Counted from the stretch's first letter, positions 1 through 8,942 are shown. The stretch: 64,000 nt of DNA from Paraflavitalea pollutisoli (GCF_029360705.1 NZ_JARKMX010000008.1:3340202-3404201); one strand, 5' to 3'. Numbers and translations are program-made. Notes: a model not told the origin generated them from the letters alone.

Positions 1-306
1 GTCGATCAACACACTGAAAAAGAAGACGGGTATGGTGATCCTGGTAGGCATAGCCGCCAGGTTTACGATGAGCGAGATAGCCATCGCAAACAGGGCTGCC
101 ATGAAAAGGACGAGGTTCATACCGGCAAGCGATACGAATAAGATGGTGATAGGGGTAATGGCACAGCCGAAACCACCGAGGGCGATGGCGAGCCACATAA
201 ACCTGTTTTCTTCCTGGCCTTTGGCCCAATCGATGAAGCGTGTCCAGAGGCCAGTATGTTGTGCGGTATAAGAAGTTTGAACGGAAGGATGAATTGTTGT
301 TGCCAT
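1..306 (-). CDS. Hypothetical membrane protein, 3' end cut by window edge
   Basis: The first 102 codons of a leftward gene are present; the ATG is at 306-304 and the frame stays open to base 1. After a soluble start of about 35 residues (MATTIHPSVQ...), residues 36-102 are almost wholly hydrophobic and could form three membrane helices, with glycine-rich turns such as GGFGC. I do not recognise the family. It lies 113 nt downstream of hemN on the same strand. An FNR-type palindrome lies 75 nt before its start, so it may be induced when oxygen is low. The reading frame is clear; the function is unknown. Confidence 0.7.
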   Translation of the reverse strand, partial: MATTIHPSVQTSYTAQHTGLWTRFIDWAKGQEENRFMWLAIALGGFGCAITPITILFVSLAGMNLVLFMAALFAMAISLIVNLAAMPTRITIPVFFFSVLID

Positions 307-379
307 AACGGTTCGTTTTTTACAACTCAAAGATCGCTCGCGTACAGTTCCTGAAAGTTGACTACGGTTGTCTGCCGGG

Positions 380-393
380 ATGATCTTGATCAG
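380..393. promoter_or_regulatory. FNR/CRP-type binding site (anaerobox-like)
   Basis: The sequence ATGATCTTGATCAG contains the perfect half-sites TGAT and ATCA separated by cttg. It matches the FNR consensus TTGAT-N4-ATCAA at 12 of 14 positions. It lies between hemN and the membrane gene ending at base 1, about 75 nt from that gene's ATG. This fits an activator site near -41 with a leader of roughly 40 nt. Its use is inferred from the sequence and from the neighbouring oxygen-independent hemN. Confidence 0.5.
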
Positions 394-419
394 GGTGGGA
401 TGACGTAGCGCAGGTTTCC

Positions 420-1775
420 TCAAATCGCCTTGCTAAACACCTGCACACCATCAGTTAAGTGCGCGTCGAAGGCCGCGCAGACATGGCGCAGGAAATAGTG
501 GCCTAGCTCTGTGAGGCGGATATGCTTACCCTTCGAGACGATTAAGCCATCCGCTTCAAGCGCTTCCAGGCGGAAAAAACAATACTCCGCCAGCGCGGGC
601 ACATCCACCGCCCTGATCCGCGTTTGCCCCTTACAACTGATATCCAGTATATAACGACGCACCGCCACTTCTTCCTCATTCAAAATATACCCTTTCCTTA
701 CCGGCAACTCACCCGCCTGTACCCGTGTATAATAATCATGCAGGGTCTTTTCATTCTGGGCAAACGCATCCCCCGCATCACTGATCGACGACACTCCCAA
801 TCCGACCAACAAACCAGTATGCTGTGTAGTATAGCCCATAAAATTGCGGTGTAGCGTACCTGCCTGCCAGGCCTGGTACAGTTCATCGGAAGGTAGTGCA
901 AAATGATCCATACCGATATCGGCATATCCTGCCTGTGTAAGTAATTCACGTCCCAGCTGATACAAGGCCAATTTAAGCGCTGCATCGGGCAGATGCCCCT
1001 CATGAAACAGGCGCTGTGCGCGGCTTGTCCACGGCACATGGGCATAACTGTAAAACGCGATGCGGTCGGGCCGCAAGGCGATCACTTCCTGGATGGTACG
1101 TTCCATGCTCGCGAGGGTCTGTAGAGGCAATCCATAGATGAGATCGAAATTAACAGAGCTATACCCCAATTCCCGCGCTTCCCGTGTAGCGCGGTATACA
1201 TTCTCCAGCGGCTGCACGCGGTTGATGATGAGCTGCACCGTGGGGTCATTGTCCTGCACGCCATAACTGATGCGACGAAAGCCGAGCTCCGCCAACGTTT
1301 GCAAATGCTCCCGGGTAGTATTGTTGGGATGCCCTTCGACGGAGAAAGCATGATCGGGATGGATATCGCAACCCTCCAGCAGCGTGGTGATCAGCTTGTG
1401 CAAATTGGCCGCATTAAAAAACGTCGGCGTGCCACCTCCCAGGTGCAGTTCGCGCACCAATGGCCTGCCCGTCATCTGTTGGCGGTACAGTTGCCATTCT
1501 GCGAGGATTGCCTCCATATACTCCTCTTCTACACGATGGTTGGTGGTGATCTTTTTGTTGCACCCGCAGTACGTACAGAGTGATTCGCAGAATGGCAGGT
1601 GCAGGTACAGGGAAATACCCCGGGTAGTGTTCTCCCGTTGATACGCAGCGACAAACGCATCGCGCCAGCGTTCAACGCCTATTTCGGGTTCCCATACCGG
1701 TACGGTGGGGTAACTGGTATAGCGGGGCACGGGACGGTTGTACCGCTCCAATAATGCAGGATCGATGTGCAGCAT
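420..1775 (-). CDS. hemN: Oxygen-independent coproporphyrinogen III oxidase (radical SAM)
   Basis: The 451-residue protein has the family's usual length. It carries the radical-SAM cluster motif C63-x3-C67-x2-C70, followed by the HemN-typical C72, and the SAM-binding GGGTP at residues 113-117. HemN converts coproporphyrinogen III to protoporphyrinogen IX without oxygen, in the cytoplasmic haem pathway. The C-terminal third matches the HemN-specific C-terminal domain, which favours true HemN over the HemW-like paralogues. A -7 box (TAATTTTG) ends 4 nt before the ATG, so the message may be leaderless. The next gene downstream carries an FNR-like site, which suggests an oxygen-responsive neighbourhood. 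Confidence 0.93.
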   Translation of the reverse strand: MLHIDPALLERYNRPVPRYTSYPTVPVWEPEIGVERWRDAFVAAYQRENTTRGISLYLHLPFCESLCTYCGCNKKITTNHRVEEEYMEAILAEWQLYRQQMTGRPLVRELHLGGGTPTFFNAANLHKLITTLLEGCDIHPDHAFSVEGHPNNTTREHLQTLAELGFRRISYGVQDNDPTVQLIINRVQPLENVYRATREARELGYSSVNFDLIYGLPLQTLASMERTIQEVIALRPDRIAFYSYAHVPWTSRAQRLFHEGHLPDAALKLALYQLGRELLTQAGYADIGMDHFALPSDELYQAWQAGTLHRNFMGYTTQHTGLLVGLGVSSISDAGDAFAQNEKTLHDYYTRVQAGELPVRKGYILNEEEVAVRRYILDISCKGQTRIRAVDVPALAEYCFFRLEALEADGLIVSKGKHIRLTELGHYFLRHVCAAFDAHLTDGVQVFSKAI

Positions 1776-1779
1776 GGCA

Positions 1780-1787
1780 CAAAATTA
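1780..1787 (-). promoter_or_regulatory. -7 promoter element of hemN
   Basis: On the minus strand TAATTTTG matches the Bacteroidota -7 consensus TAnnTTTG. It is only 4 nt before the hemN ATG, so a start about 5-7 nt downstream would fall at the initiation codon. No clear -33 element was seen. Confidence 0.45.
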
Positions 1788-1855
1788 CCTTGCCAACGCT
1801 GCGCCGGGCATGACCAGCGTCAGGTCGCCTCCTTATAATGATCAACTCATGAAAA

Positions 1856-1884
1856 CGGCCCCGTTACCAGTAGTAACAGGGCCG
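1856..1884 (-). terminator. Terminator after the CoA-transferase gene
   Basis: Arms 1856-1867 and 1873-1884 pair over 11 of 12 positions with a 5-nt loop. On the minus strand the stem is followed by a short T run (CGTTTTC). It lies 21 nt beyond the stop of the leftward CoA-transferase gene. Confidence 0.75.
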
Positions 1885-1904
1885 CGTTCGAATTGGACAA
1901 TCAA

Positions 1905-3203
1905 TTATTGGGTGATCTTGTTTTTCAAGAATCGCTCCGCGTAGGCCCGCTCCAAACTTTCACGTTGATCAGGATGCGCGATGCTGATGAGCGCCTTCGC
2001 CCGTTGCTTCAGGTTCATCCCAAACAGGTCGACGATACCATATTCCGTCACCACCCAATGTACATGCCCACGGGTGGTGACCACGCCCGCCCCTTCTTTG
2101 AGATAAGGCACGATGCGGGTATAGCCCTTGCCGGTAACAGAAGGCAAGGCGATGATCGGCTTACCACCTTCGGAAAGGGAGGCGCCACGAATGAAATCCA
2201 TTTGTCCGCCGATACCTGAGAACTGATAGGTACCGATCGAATCGGCACATACCTGTCCGGTGAGATCGATCTCGATAGCGCTGTTGATGGCCGTAGCCTT
2301 GGGGTTCTGCCGGATGATGCTCGTATCATTGACATAAGCGATGTCCATCACGCGGATCGTGGGATTATCGTCTACAAAATCATAGAGGCGACGGGTGCCC
2401 GCCATGAAGCCGGTTACGGATCGGCCGGCATTCAGCTTTTTGAGCCGGTTGTTGATGACGCCTTTTTCTATGAGGGGTATGATGCCGTCGGAAAACATTT
2501 CGGTGTGCAGACCCAGGTCGCGGTGTCCTTCCAGGTTCTTCAATACCTGGTCGGGGATAGCACCAATGCCCAATTGCAAAGTGGCGCCGTCTTCTACCAG
2601 GGAAGCTACCAGCTGACCGATCTTCTCGGTCGCTGCATTGCCGGCAGCGGCGTAGTTGAGTTCGGGCAGTTCCACCGCCGACTCTACCACATACCGGAAG
2701 CGGCTAATGTGTACATAGCCTTCACCGTGGGTACGCGGCATACGTGGGTTGATCTGTGCGATCACCACACGGGCCGTATCAACCGCCGCGCGGGCAATAT
2801 CTACGGATGTACCCAGCGAGCAATAACCATGTTTATCGGGCGGCGATACGGTGACCAGCGCCACATCGATGGGCAATACATTTTTACGGAACAGCTGTGG
2901 TATCTGACTGAGAAAAATAGGTACATAGTCGCCATCTTCACTGTTTACCACTTCCCGCACTGCGGCCGATACAAACAGTGAATTGAAGAAGAAACTGCCG
3001 CGAACCGCCGGGTCGTTGAACGCAATATCTCCCAGGGTGGTGATGCTCACCAACTCTACATTGTTCAATTGGGCATGCCTGTTCAGGAGCGCTTTTACCA
3101 GGGTAACCGGCGTGGCGGCACTACCATGGATAAAAACGCGCTGGCCGGATTGTATGTCGGATACGGCCTGCTCGGCAGTGACATAGATGGGTGTGTTCTT
3201 CAT
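1905..3203 (-). CDS. Acetyl-CoA hydrolase/transferase family (4-hydroxybutyrate CoA-transferase-like)
   Basis: This family-I CoA-transferase-like protein of 432 residues moves CoA between acyl-CoA and a free acid. It has the family's glycine-rich GIGAIPDQ motif and the HTEMFSDG motif, whose glutamate is the catalytic residue that forms the acyl-CoA intermediate. ATG 3203 (MKNTPIYV) is preferred; an upstream TTG at 3215 would place the -7 box inside the message. It is divergent from a 3-hydroxybutyryl-CoA dehydrogenase gene, and the pair suggests short-chain acyl-CoA metabolism. The exact substrate (acetate, butyrate or 4-hydroxybutyrate) cannot be told from the sequence. Confidence 0.85.
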   Translation of the reverse strand: MKNTPIYVTAEQAVSDIQSGQRVFIHGSAATPVTLVKALLNRHAQLNNVELVSITTLGDIAFNDPAVRGSFFFNSLFVSAAVREVVNSEDGDYVPIFLSQIPQLFRKNVLPIDVALVTVSPPDKHGYCSLGTSVDIARAAVDTARVVIAQINPRMPRTHGEGYVHISRFRYVVESAVELPELNYAAAGNAATEKIGQLVASLVEDGATLQLGIGAIPDQVLKNLEGHRDLGLHTEMFSDGIIPLIEKGVINNRLKKLNAGRSVTGFMAGTRRLYDFVDDNPTIRVMDIAYVNDTSIIRQNPKATAINSAIEIDLTGQVCADSIGTYQFSGIGGQMDFIRGASLSEGGKPIIALPSVTGKGYTRIVPYLKEGAGVVTTRGHVHWVVTEYGIVDLFGMNLKQRAKALISIAHPDQRESLERAYAERFLKNKITQ

Positions 3204-3212
3204 AATATAGCA

Positions 3213-3220
3213 CAAAATTA
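3213..3220 (-). promoter_or_regulatory. -7 element of the CoA-transferase gene
   Basis: TAATTTTG on the minus strand matches TAnnTTTG and ends 9 nt before ATG 3203. It would give a very short leader and supports the chosen start. Confidence 0.4.
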
Positions 3221-3323
3221 AGGTGTGATGGAGCCCAGGGGCATGATCTGCGTCAGCCCACCGGCTTATTTTACTTAGGGGTGACCGGGCCGTCCATTTT
3301 AACTAATGACTGTAAGTTTTTAT

Positions 3324-3331
3324 TACATTTG
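3324..3331 (+). promoter_or_regulatory. -7 element of the hydroxyacyl-CoA dehydrogenase gene
   Basis: TACATTTG is a perfect TAnnTTTG match, 74 nt before ATG 3406. The leader would be about 68 nt. An AT-rich stretch lies at the expected -33 position, without a clear TTTG. Confidence 0.4.
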
Positions 3332-3405
3332 CCCCGCTTGTTCATATTTATCAACGCGTTGGCACCGGCTGCAAGGTAGGGTCGACGCTGCAAAATCAAC
3401 TATCC

Positions 3406-4299
3406 ATGTCGTTACAACAGATAGCAGTTATCGGCGCCGGCACCATGGGCAATGGCATCGCCCACGTATTTGCCCAAAGCGGTTTCAAAGTAAACCTGGT
3501 CGATGTAAATGCCGGACAACTGGAAAAAGCCCTGCAGACCATCGGTAAAAACCTCGACCGCCAGGTAAGCAAGGGTACGCTCACCGAAGGACAAAAAAGC
3601 ATCGCGCTCGCCAATATCACCACCCATACCGATATGGCTGTAGGGGTACAAAATGCCCAGCTCGTGGTGGAAGCTGCGACGGAGAATACCGACCTTAAAC
3701 TCAAGATATTCCGCCAGCTCGATGAGGCCGCCCCCGCCGGCTGCATCTTGGCTACCAATACCTCTTCTATCTCTATTACGAAGATCGCTGCGGTGACCAA
3801 ACGGGCCGACAAAGTGATCGGCATGCACTTCATGAATCCCGTGCCGGTCATGAAGCTGGTGGAGATCATCAATGGCTATGCGACCGATAAATCGGTGACG
3901 GATACCATCGTGGCGCTGAGCACACAACTGGGCAAAGTGCCTTGTGTGGTGAATGACTATCCCGGCTTTATTGCCAACCGTATTCTGATGCCCATGATCA
4001 ACGAGGCCATTTATAGCCTGTACGAAGGCGTAGCAGGCGTGGAGTCTATCGACACAGTCATGAAACTGGGCATGGCGCACCCAATGGGTCCTTTACAGTT
4101 GGCAGATTTTATTGGGCTGGATGTATGCCTATCGATCCTGCACGTATTGCATGACGGCTTTGGCAATCCGAAATATGCGCCCTGTCCGCTCCTGACCAAT
4201 ATGGTGACGGCTGGTTATCTCGGCGCCAAGAGCGGAGAAGGATTTTACAAGTATACGCCGGGCAGTAAGGAGGCCGTGGTGAGTAGGCGGTTCGCATAA
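3406..4299 (+). CDS. hbd: 3-hydroxybutyryl-CoA dehydrogenase
   Basis: The protein has 297 residues (family about 285-300). It has an N-terminal Rossmann fold with GAGTMG at residues 10-15 for NAD(P), the catalytic-type H141 in MHFMNP, and a C-terminal 3HCDH domain with the usual PMGPLQLADFIGLD segment. It interconverts acetoacetyl-CoA and 3-hydroxybutyryl-CoA in fatty-acid or butyrate metabolism. It is divergent from the CoA-transferase gene with about 200 nt of shared upstream DNA. Its longest reverse-strand shadow (3412-4080) is not a gene. The symbol follows the clostridial enzyme and the specificity is inferred. Confidence 0.9.
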   Translation: MSLQQIAVIGAGTMGNGIAHVFAQSGFKVNLVDVNAGQLEKALQTIGKNLDRQVSKGTLTEGQKSIALANITTHTDMAVGVQNAQLVVEAATENTDLKLKIFRQLDEAAPAGCILATNTSSISITKIAAVTKRADKVIGMHFMNPVPVMKLVEIINGYATDKSVTDTIVALSTQLGKVPCVVNDYPGFIANRILMPMINEAIYSLYEGVAGVESIDTVMKLGMAHPMGPLQLADFIGLDVCLSILHVLHDGFGNPKYAPCPLLTNMVTAGYLGAKSGEGFYKYTPGSKEAVVSRRFA

Positions 4300-4314
4300 C
4301 CTTCCTTTATCATA

Positions 4315-4633
4315 TCATTTTATGTAATAGGCCCGTTGAATCATTCCAAACAGGGTGATATGTGATACAGTAATTTCAACATTACCAATCATGTTCTTGA
4401 CGAGGAGCACCTCCAGCCCTTGATCGGTGATCAGGTCCGTATTTTCTGTTTGCAGCGAAAGGTATTGTTTACCCGCCTTTTCCGACACACTATCGAGTTG
4501 CCACTTTATCCGGCCGTAACGTTGCACGGGGAAACTTTCCAACGAAAGCCTGGCAGTCATACCTGCCTTCACTTCACACGGGCATAGTAAGCAGTAATGG
4601 CAACAGGGCCAGGATAAGACAAGGTTTTCTCAT
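4315..4633 (-). pseudogene. Remnant of an HlyD-type secretion adaptor
   Basis: The frame from 4572 to 4315 encodes about 85 residues (KAGMTARLSLESFPVQRYG ... QRAYYIK). This looks like the extreme C-terminus of bacteriocin/HlyD-type membrane-fusion proteins, which end with the same barrel and a short tail. Upstream, ATG 4633 starts a 19-residue hydrophobic signal-like stub that stops at 4574, one frame away from the C-terminal part. Nothing of the adaptor's coiled-coil body remains. The likely reading is a deletion and frameshift relic rather than a working gene. Confidence 0.5.
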
Positions 4634-4799
4634 GTGAACGACGGATTAACCGTTAATAATTACTGTATCAAAGAAAAGTATTCAAGTTTAAAAACAGAAA
4701 TTTTTATTTTCTCATTATTTTCGTGTATGTGTTAGGTTATGTATCCTAAAAAAAATCCGGCTGACTTTAAATTATTAACAAACTGCATAAACAATAGCA

Positions 4800-6227
4800 A
4801 TGAAAACTCTTAGCAGGCAGTACAGGAAATCATTCCTCACCCAGCTCAAGGCCATGTTGCTACTAAGCTTTCCCCTGTTTGCCTGTAGCCAGGATAGTGT
4901 CCCCACTTTAAAGGGCAAGGTGCATCTATCCATAAAAACAGGAACTATTAGCTGTGACTTTGTCCTTTCCAATATTCCCAACATCGAAGATTATGTAATA
5001 CGACTCAATACCGGCATGAACATTCATTACATCAGGGATAACAGCAACGGGCAAATGCTGAATTACGAGCAGGACCATGAGGACAACCGATCTTCTGAAG
5101 AGAGTATTGCCTACTACTTCCCGGGAAAAAGCCGCGGCTCGCGAATACTCCCCAAGTGTATCCAGTTTCGTTATATGGGCATGTACCCGGTTACCGACAG
5201 TTTGCAACCCATGGTGAGCGACTGGCGGGGTAATGTTGCTTTAAATGGCAGTACCCTGCGGGTGGATGGCCGGCAAAGTGCCTGGTATCCGGTTTTGTAC
5301 GACCGTAAGCTCGATATCGTTTATGAAAAGGTATTGTATGACGTCGAAGTACGTTGTGATGATTGCAGTAGCCTGTTTGTGAACGGCAGTGCGCCAGCAC
5401 CAGGACCGGTGGCGCAGTTTCGAAGTGATGTCCCACGGCAGCTAACTATGTTCTGCGGCAATTATGCTTACCAACAATTTGAAAGGACTTATATCCTGAA
5501 CCCGGATATTGACGTCCGGCAGCAGGCCGTATTCGGGCAAAAAGTCAACCAATACCGGCGCTTTTATGAACAGGTTTTGAAAATCCCCTATAAGGAACCG
5601 CTTAGCTTTATTCGCACCATGCCGGTTGCCTGGGGTTATGGCTTCCTCTTTGTATCGTTCCCTTCTATCATAATGGTTACGGAACCTGGCAGGGGGCTTG
5701 GCCGCTTGTTTGACCCTGCCCAGGCAGGTGCTTTTAAGTTTTATCTGGCACACGAACTGGCCCATTACTATTTTGGTCATTACCGCGTACCGAACTCAAC
5801 CTTCAGCGGTGTTATCGATGAGTCGTTTGCCGAATTACTGGCCATGGAGGCTACACGGGCGCTGGAGCCAGACAGTACCTATCTCAAAACGGTTCAGGAC
5901 AAGCGGGTACAATTGCGAGGCTTCAAGGCAACTCCACTTGCCCGCCTGACCAACACGCAAGGATTATCACAGCGGCAAACCTATCTGTACCACTACGTGC
6001 CGGTATTGCTGACGGCTATCGAAAAAGAAATAGGTAAAGACAAATTCTTTCGTTGGCTACGGTTGTTGCTTCAGTCCCAGACTTCCTATACAGATTATGC
6101 CTTTTTGATAAAGACATTAGGCACGGCGGTGAATGATGAGAAGATGACAAATGGGCTCATTCAAAGGTACTTCGAATCGGATAACGCACTAACAGACGCC
6201 TGGAAAATCATCGACCCGACGAAATAA
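4800..6227 (+). CDS. Predicted secreted zinc-metallopeptidase lipoprotein (M1-like gluzincin)
   Basis: The 475-residue protein has a charged N-region, a hydrophobic stretch and a lipobox-like LFAC with C29, so it is probably an exported lipoprotein. The zinc motif HELAH is at residues 318-322, with E341 exactly 18 residues later, the HExxH-x18-E arrangement of M1-like gluzincins. The N-terminal half (about residues 35-200) is a beta-rich region like the M1 N-terminal domain. I see no GxMEN exopeptidase motif, so substrate binding may differ from classical aminopeptidases. It stands alone, with an AT-rich upstream region. The peptidase fold is well supported; the substrate is unknown. Confidence 0.75.
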   Translation: MKTLSRQYRKSFLTQLKAMLLLSFPLFACSQDSVPTLKGKVHLSIKTGTISCDFVLSNIPNIEDYVIRLNTGMNIHYIRDNSNGQMLNYEQDHEDNRSSEESIAYYFPGKSRGSRILPKCIQFRYMGMYPVTDSLQPMVSDWRGNVALNGSTLRVDGRQSAWYPVLYDRKLDIVYEKVLYDVEVRCDDCSSLFVNGSAPAPGPVAQFRSDVPRQLTMFCGNYAYQQFERTYILNPDIDVRQQAVFGQKVNQYRRFYEQVLKIPYKEPLSFIRTMPVAWGYGFLFVSFPSIIMVTEPGRGLGRLFDPAQAGAFKFYLAHELAHYYFGHYRVPNSTFSGVIDESFAELLAMEATRALEPDSTYLKTVQDKRVQLRGFKATPLARLTNTQGLSQRQTYLYHYVPVLLTAIEKEIGKDKFFRWLRLLLQSQTSYTDYAFLIKTLGTAVNDEKMTNGLIQRYFESDNALTDAWKIIDPTK

Positions 6228-6326
6228 CCATTTGACCTTTTTGCCGTGAAGGCAATTTGGCGCAGCACTTCAAAAGCGTTGATCCAATGAGTAGTTACAG
6301 GTTCTATGGAACCGACGTGGCATTGA

Positions 6327-6959
6327 TTACAATTTCCTTACTTCCACATTGCGGATATCGTTGAGGCGATACAGCGCTTCCTGCAGTCGGGCTTTAGAGA
6401 TGCCGATCTTCATGTGGCAAAACAAGCCAAGCTCCTGCTCGATGACCGTGCTGTTGGTTTGCTTCACCACCATCATGATGTCGTTGATCTGCGAGTGATC
6501 GAAGTGCACGATGTAAGGTACTTCAATGAATCGTTGTGTAGCGGGGATCATCTGCAACACCATCGAAGCAGACATCTTGTAGGCATTGATGAGCCCGGGT
6601 ACGCCCAGTAAGGTGCCGCCAAAATAACGCACTACCACGATGAGTATATTGGTCAGCTCTTTGCTATCGATCTGTCCCAGGATGGGCTTGCCGGCCGTAC
6701 CGGAAGGTTCGCCATCATCGGATACCCGGAAGGTATTCTTATCGGTACCGATACGATAGGCAAAGCAATGGTGCGATGCCTTGGGGTGTTCTTTCTTCAC
6801 TTCGTCCAGCCGCGCTTTGAACTCTTCTACCTTGGTGATCGGAAAAGCGTAAGCGATAAACTTGCTACCCCGGTCTTTGAACTCCGCGATACCTGGTTTG
6901 TCGACTGTATAATAAATTTCCTGCTCGGCCATGGTAGTGGTAGTGGGGTTTGGTGTCAT
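6327..6959 (-). CDS. yigZ: YigZ/IMPACT family protein
   Basis: The 210-residue protein belongs to the UPF0029/IMPACT family. Typical segments are FKDRGSKFIAYAFP, SHHCFAYRIG, SDDGEPSGTAGKPIL and VRYFGGTLLGVPGL, followed by a smaller ferredoxin-like C-terminal domain. Homologues are linked to translation or stress control, but the bacterial biochemical role is unsettled. The start may be ATG 6959, which overlaps the ribD stop by 4 nt, or ATG 6932 (MAEQEIYY), where the conserved region begins. The overlap with ribD indicates cotranscription. Confidence 0.88.
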   Translation of the reverse strand: MTPNPTTTTMAEQEIYYTVDKPGIAEFKDRGSKFIAYAFPITKVEEFKARLDEVKKEHPKASHHCFAYRIGTDKNTFRVSDDGEPSGTAGKPILGQIDSKELTNILIVVVRYFGGTLLGVPGLINAYKMSASMVLQMIPATQRFIEVPYIVHFDHSQINDIMMVVKQTNSTVIEQELGLFCHMKIGISKARLQEALYRLNDIRNVEVRKL

Positions 6960-8002
6960 CCGTCTGCTTTTTTCAAGATCCTTATCGTATCCGTTTCCAG
7001 TGTTTGTGTCTCCAGCAAAGTAGCGGCACCCAGTAAGGGGGCGCGTACGCCGGTGTTTACCCGCAGTTGCTCGTTGGTGATGATGCGGGCTTCATCCCAA
7101 AGGTTTTCATCGATAAAGGATTGTAACAGGCGGGCACCTCCCTCCACCAGCACACTCAGTATGTTGAGCTGGTAACAGGCTTGAGCGATCTGGTGCACCA
7201 GGTTGAGGTTGGTAGCTTGTGTTAGCTGGTAATATTGCACGGCACCTTCTTCCGAATGCTGCCGGGTATTGAAGACAATGGTACGTGTGCTGCCGTCGAA
7301 TAATTTAAGCGAAGTGGGCAGGCGCAGGTCCTTATCCACCACGAGGCGGATGGGATTCGGTCCGCTCCAATGCCGCGTATTCAACTGCGGATTGTCGTGG
7401 AGCGCCGTATTCGTGCCTACCAGTATGGCCGCTTCTTCACTGCGCCATTGGTGCACGAGCCGGTTAGTGAGCTCGTTGCTGATCAACAGCCTCGAATGAT
7501 CTTCATTTCCGATAAATCCATTGGCCGTTTGCGCCCATTTCAGCACGATATAGGGCCGGCGCTGACGGTGAAACGTAAAAAAGCGTTTGTTGAGTTGCTC
7601 CGATTCCGTTTCCAGCACCCCCAGGGTCACCTCGACGCCGGCGGCTTTCAGCTTATCGATGCCTTTGCCGTCGACCTGCACGAAGGGATCGCGGCAACCG
7701 ATCACTACCCGTGGAATACGGTGGTGTACGAGGAGATCGGCGCAGGGCGGTGTTTTGCCGAAATGCGCGCAAGGCTCGAGCGATACATATAGGGTGGACT
7801 GTGGAATCAGGTGTTGATCGACCTCCGCCACGGAATGGATGCAATTGGGCTCGGCATGCGGACCGCCATATTGCCGGTGCCATCCCTCGCCGATAATGCG
7901 CCCTTCATGTACCAGTACGGCGCCAACCATAGGATTGGGGGCGGTGTAGCCGGCTGCCTGCCTGGCAAGTTCCAGGCAGCGATGAAGGTATGTTTCGTGC
8001 AT
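6956..8002 (-). CDS. ribD: Bifunctional riboflavin biosynthesis deaminase/reductase RibD
   Basis: The N-terminal cytidine-deaminase-like domain has the zinc ligands HAE at residues 49-51 with C78 and C87 (SLEPCAHFGKTPPC). The C-terminal reductase domain starts near residue 145 (RPYIVLKWAQTANGFIG). It deaminates and then reduces the pyrimidine intermediate of riboflavin synthesis. ATG 8002 (MHETYLHRC) is preferred over an upstream TTG. The usual HAEVNA is HAEPNC here, a small departure beside the zinc site. A -7 box at 8034-8041 probably serves it. Divergent from prmC; downstream it overlaps yigZ. Confidence 0.92.
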   Translation of the reverse strand: MHETYLHRCLELARQAAGYTAPNPMVGAVLVHEGRIIGEGWHRQYGGPHAEPNCIHSVAEVDQHLIPQSTLYVSLEPCAHFGKTPPCADLLVHHRIPRVVIGCRDPFVQVDGKGIDKLKAAGVEVTLGVLETESEQLNKRFFTFHRQRRPYIVLKWAQTANGFIGNEDHSRLLISNELTNRLVHQWRSEEAAILVGTNTALHDNPQLNTRHWSGPNPIRLVVDKDLRLPTSLKLFDGSTRTIVFNTRQHSEEGAVQYYQLTQATNLNLVHQIAQACYQLNILSVLVEGGARLLQSFIDENLWDEARIITNEQLRVNTGVRAPLLGAATLLETQTLETDTIRILKKADG

Positions 8003-8033
8003 CGTCAAAGTCGGGGGAATCGTGGGTGCGGCG

Positions 8034-8062
8034 CAAAGATAACGGATTCGGGCCTACCTTCG
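8034..8062. promoter_or_regulatory. Divergent promoter region between ribD and prmC
   Basis: The minus strand has TATCTTTG (8041-8034) facing ribD. The plus strand has TACCTTCG (8055-8062), one base from TAnnTTTG, exactly 4 nt before the prmC ATG. The two boxes are only about 14 nt apart, so the two promoters must share DNA. Confidence 0.4.
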
Positions 8063-8066
8063 CGCC

Positions 8067-8942
8067 ATGACGATCCAGGAGGCACAATTGCAACTGAACC
8101 AACAGCTTTCGGGCGTATATGACGCCCGCGAGGCATCGAATATCGCCCAATGGGTGTTGGAGCACCTGACGGGCATGCCCCGAACGGACAGGCTCATTCA
8201 CCGCGACCAACCGCTGACGGCTACGCAGGAAGAATGGTTGCGCCGCCACCTGGAGCAATTATTGAAACACCGGCCCGTGCAATACGTGCTGGGGGAAGCC
8301 TGGTTTGCCGGCCTGCGCTTTTACGTCGACGAAAATGTATTGATCCCCCGCCCCGAAACCGAAGAATTGGTGGAATGGATCGTCGACGACCAGCGTGCAG
8401 GGGGTAATGGGGCTGTATCGCCGCAAGCTTTGTCCATCCTCGATGTGGGTACCGGCAGCGGTTGTATCCCGATCGCCTTAAAGAAAAAACTGCCGGCGGC
8501 TACCGTGTACGGCTGTGATGTGAGCGAAGGAGCGCTGGAAGTCGCCAAACGCAATGGACAGTCGCTGGGCGCCGATGTGCAATGGCTGCGCAACAATTTT
8601 CTGCAGGCTGCCGGCTGGCCTTCGCTGCCCCCCATCGATGTGCTGGTGAGCAATCCGCCGTATATACCGGTAAGCGACAAATCTTCCATGCAGGCCAATG
8701 TATTGCAATACGAACCCCACCTGGCCCTCTTTGTAGAAAACGACGATCCCCTCCTCTTTTACAGGCATATCGCATTATTCGCGCAGGAACAAATGGCCGC
8801 AGGCGGACGTATCTATGTGGAGATCCACGAAGACCTGGGGCCCGCCACGGTGCAGCTGTTTACCCAACACGGGCTCACCGATATCGTGCTGCGCCAGGAC
8901 CTGCAGGGCAAAGACCGGATGGTGCATGCCCGTAAAGCGTAG
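8067..8942 (+). CDS. prmC: Release factor glutamine methyltransferase PrmC
   Basis: The 291-residue SAM-dependent methylase has an N-terminal helical domain (about residues 1-90), the SAM motif DVGTGSG (126-132) and the substrate motif NPPY (196-199) that recognises glutamine. It methylates the GGQ glutamine of peptide release factors. The start ATG 8067 sits 4 nt after a near-consensus -7 box. Divergent from ribD. Length and motifs are typical. Confidence 0.93.
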   Translation: MTIQEAQLQLNQQLSGVYDAREASNIAQWVLEHLTGMPRTDRLIHRDQPLTATQEEWLRRHLEQLLKHRPVQYVLGEAWFAGLRFYVDENVLIPRPETEELVEWIVDDQRAGGNGAVSPQALSILDVGTGSGCIPIALKKKLPAATVYGCDVSEGALEVAKRNGQSLGADVQWLRNNFLQAAGWPSLPPIDVLVSNPPYIPVSDKSSMQANVLQYEPHLALFVENDDPLLFYRHIALFAQEQMAAGGRIYVEIHEDLGPATVQLFTQHGLTDIVLRQDLQGKDRMVHARKA

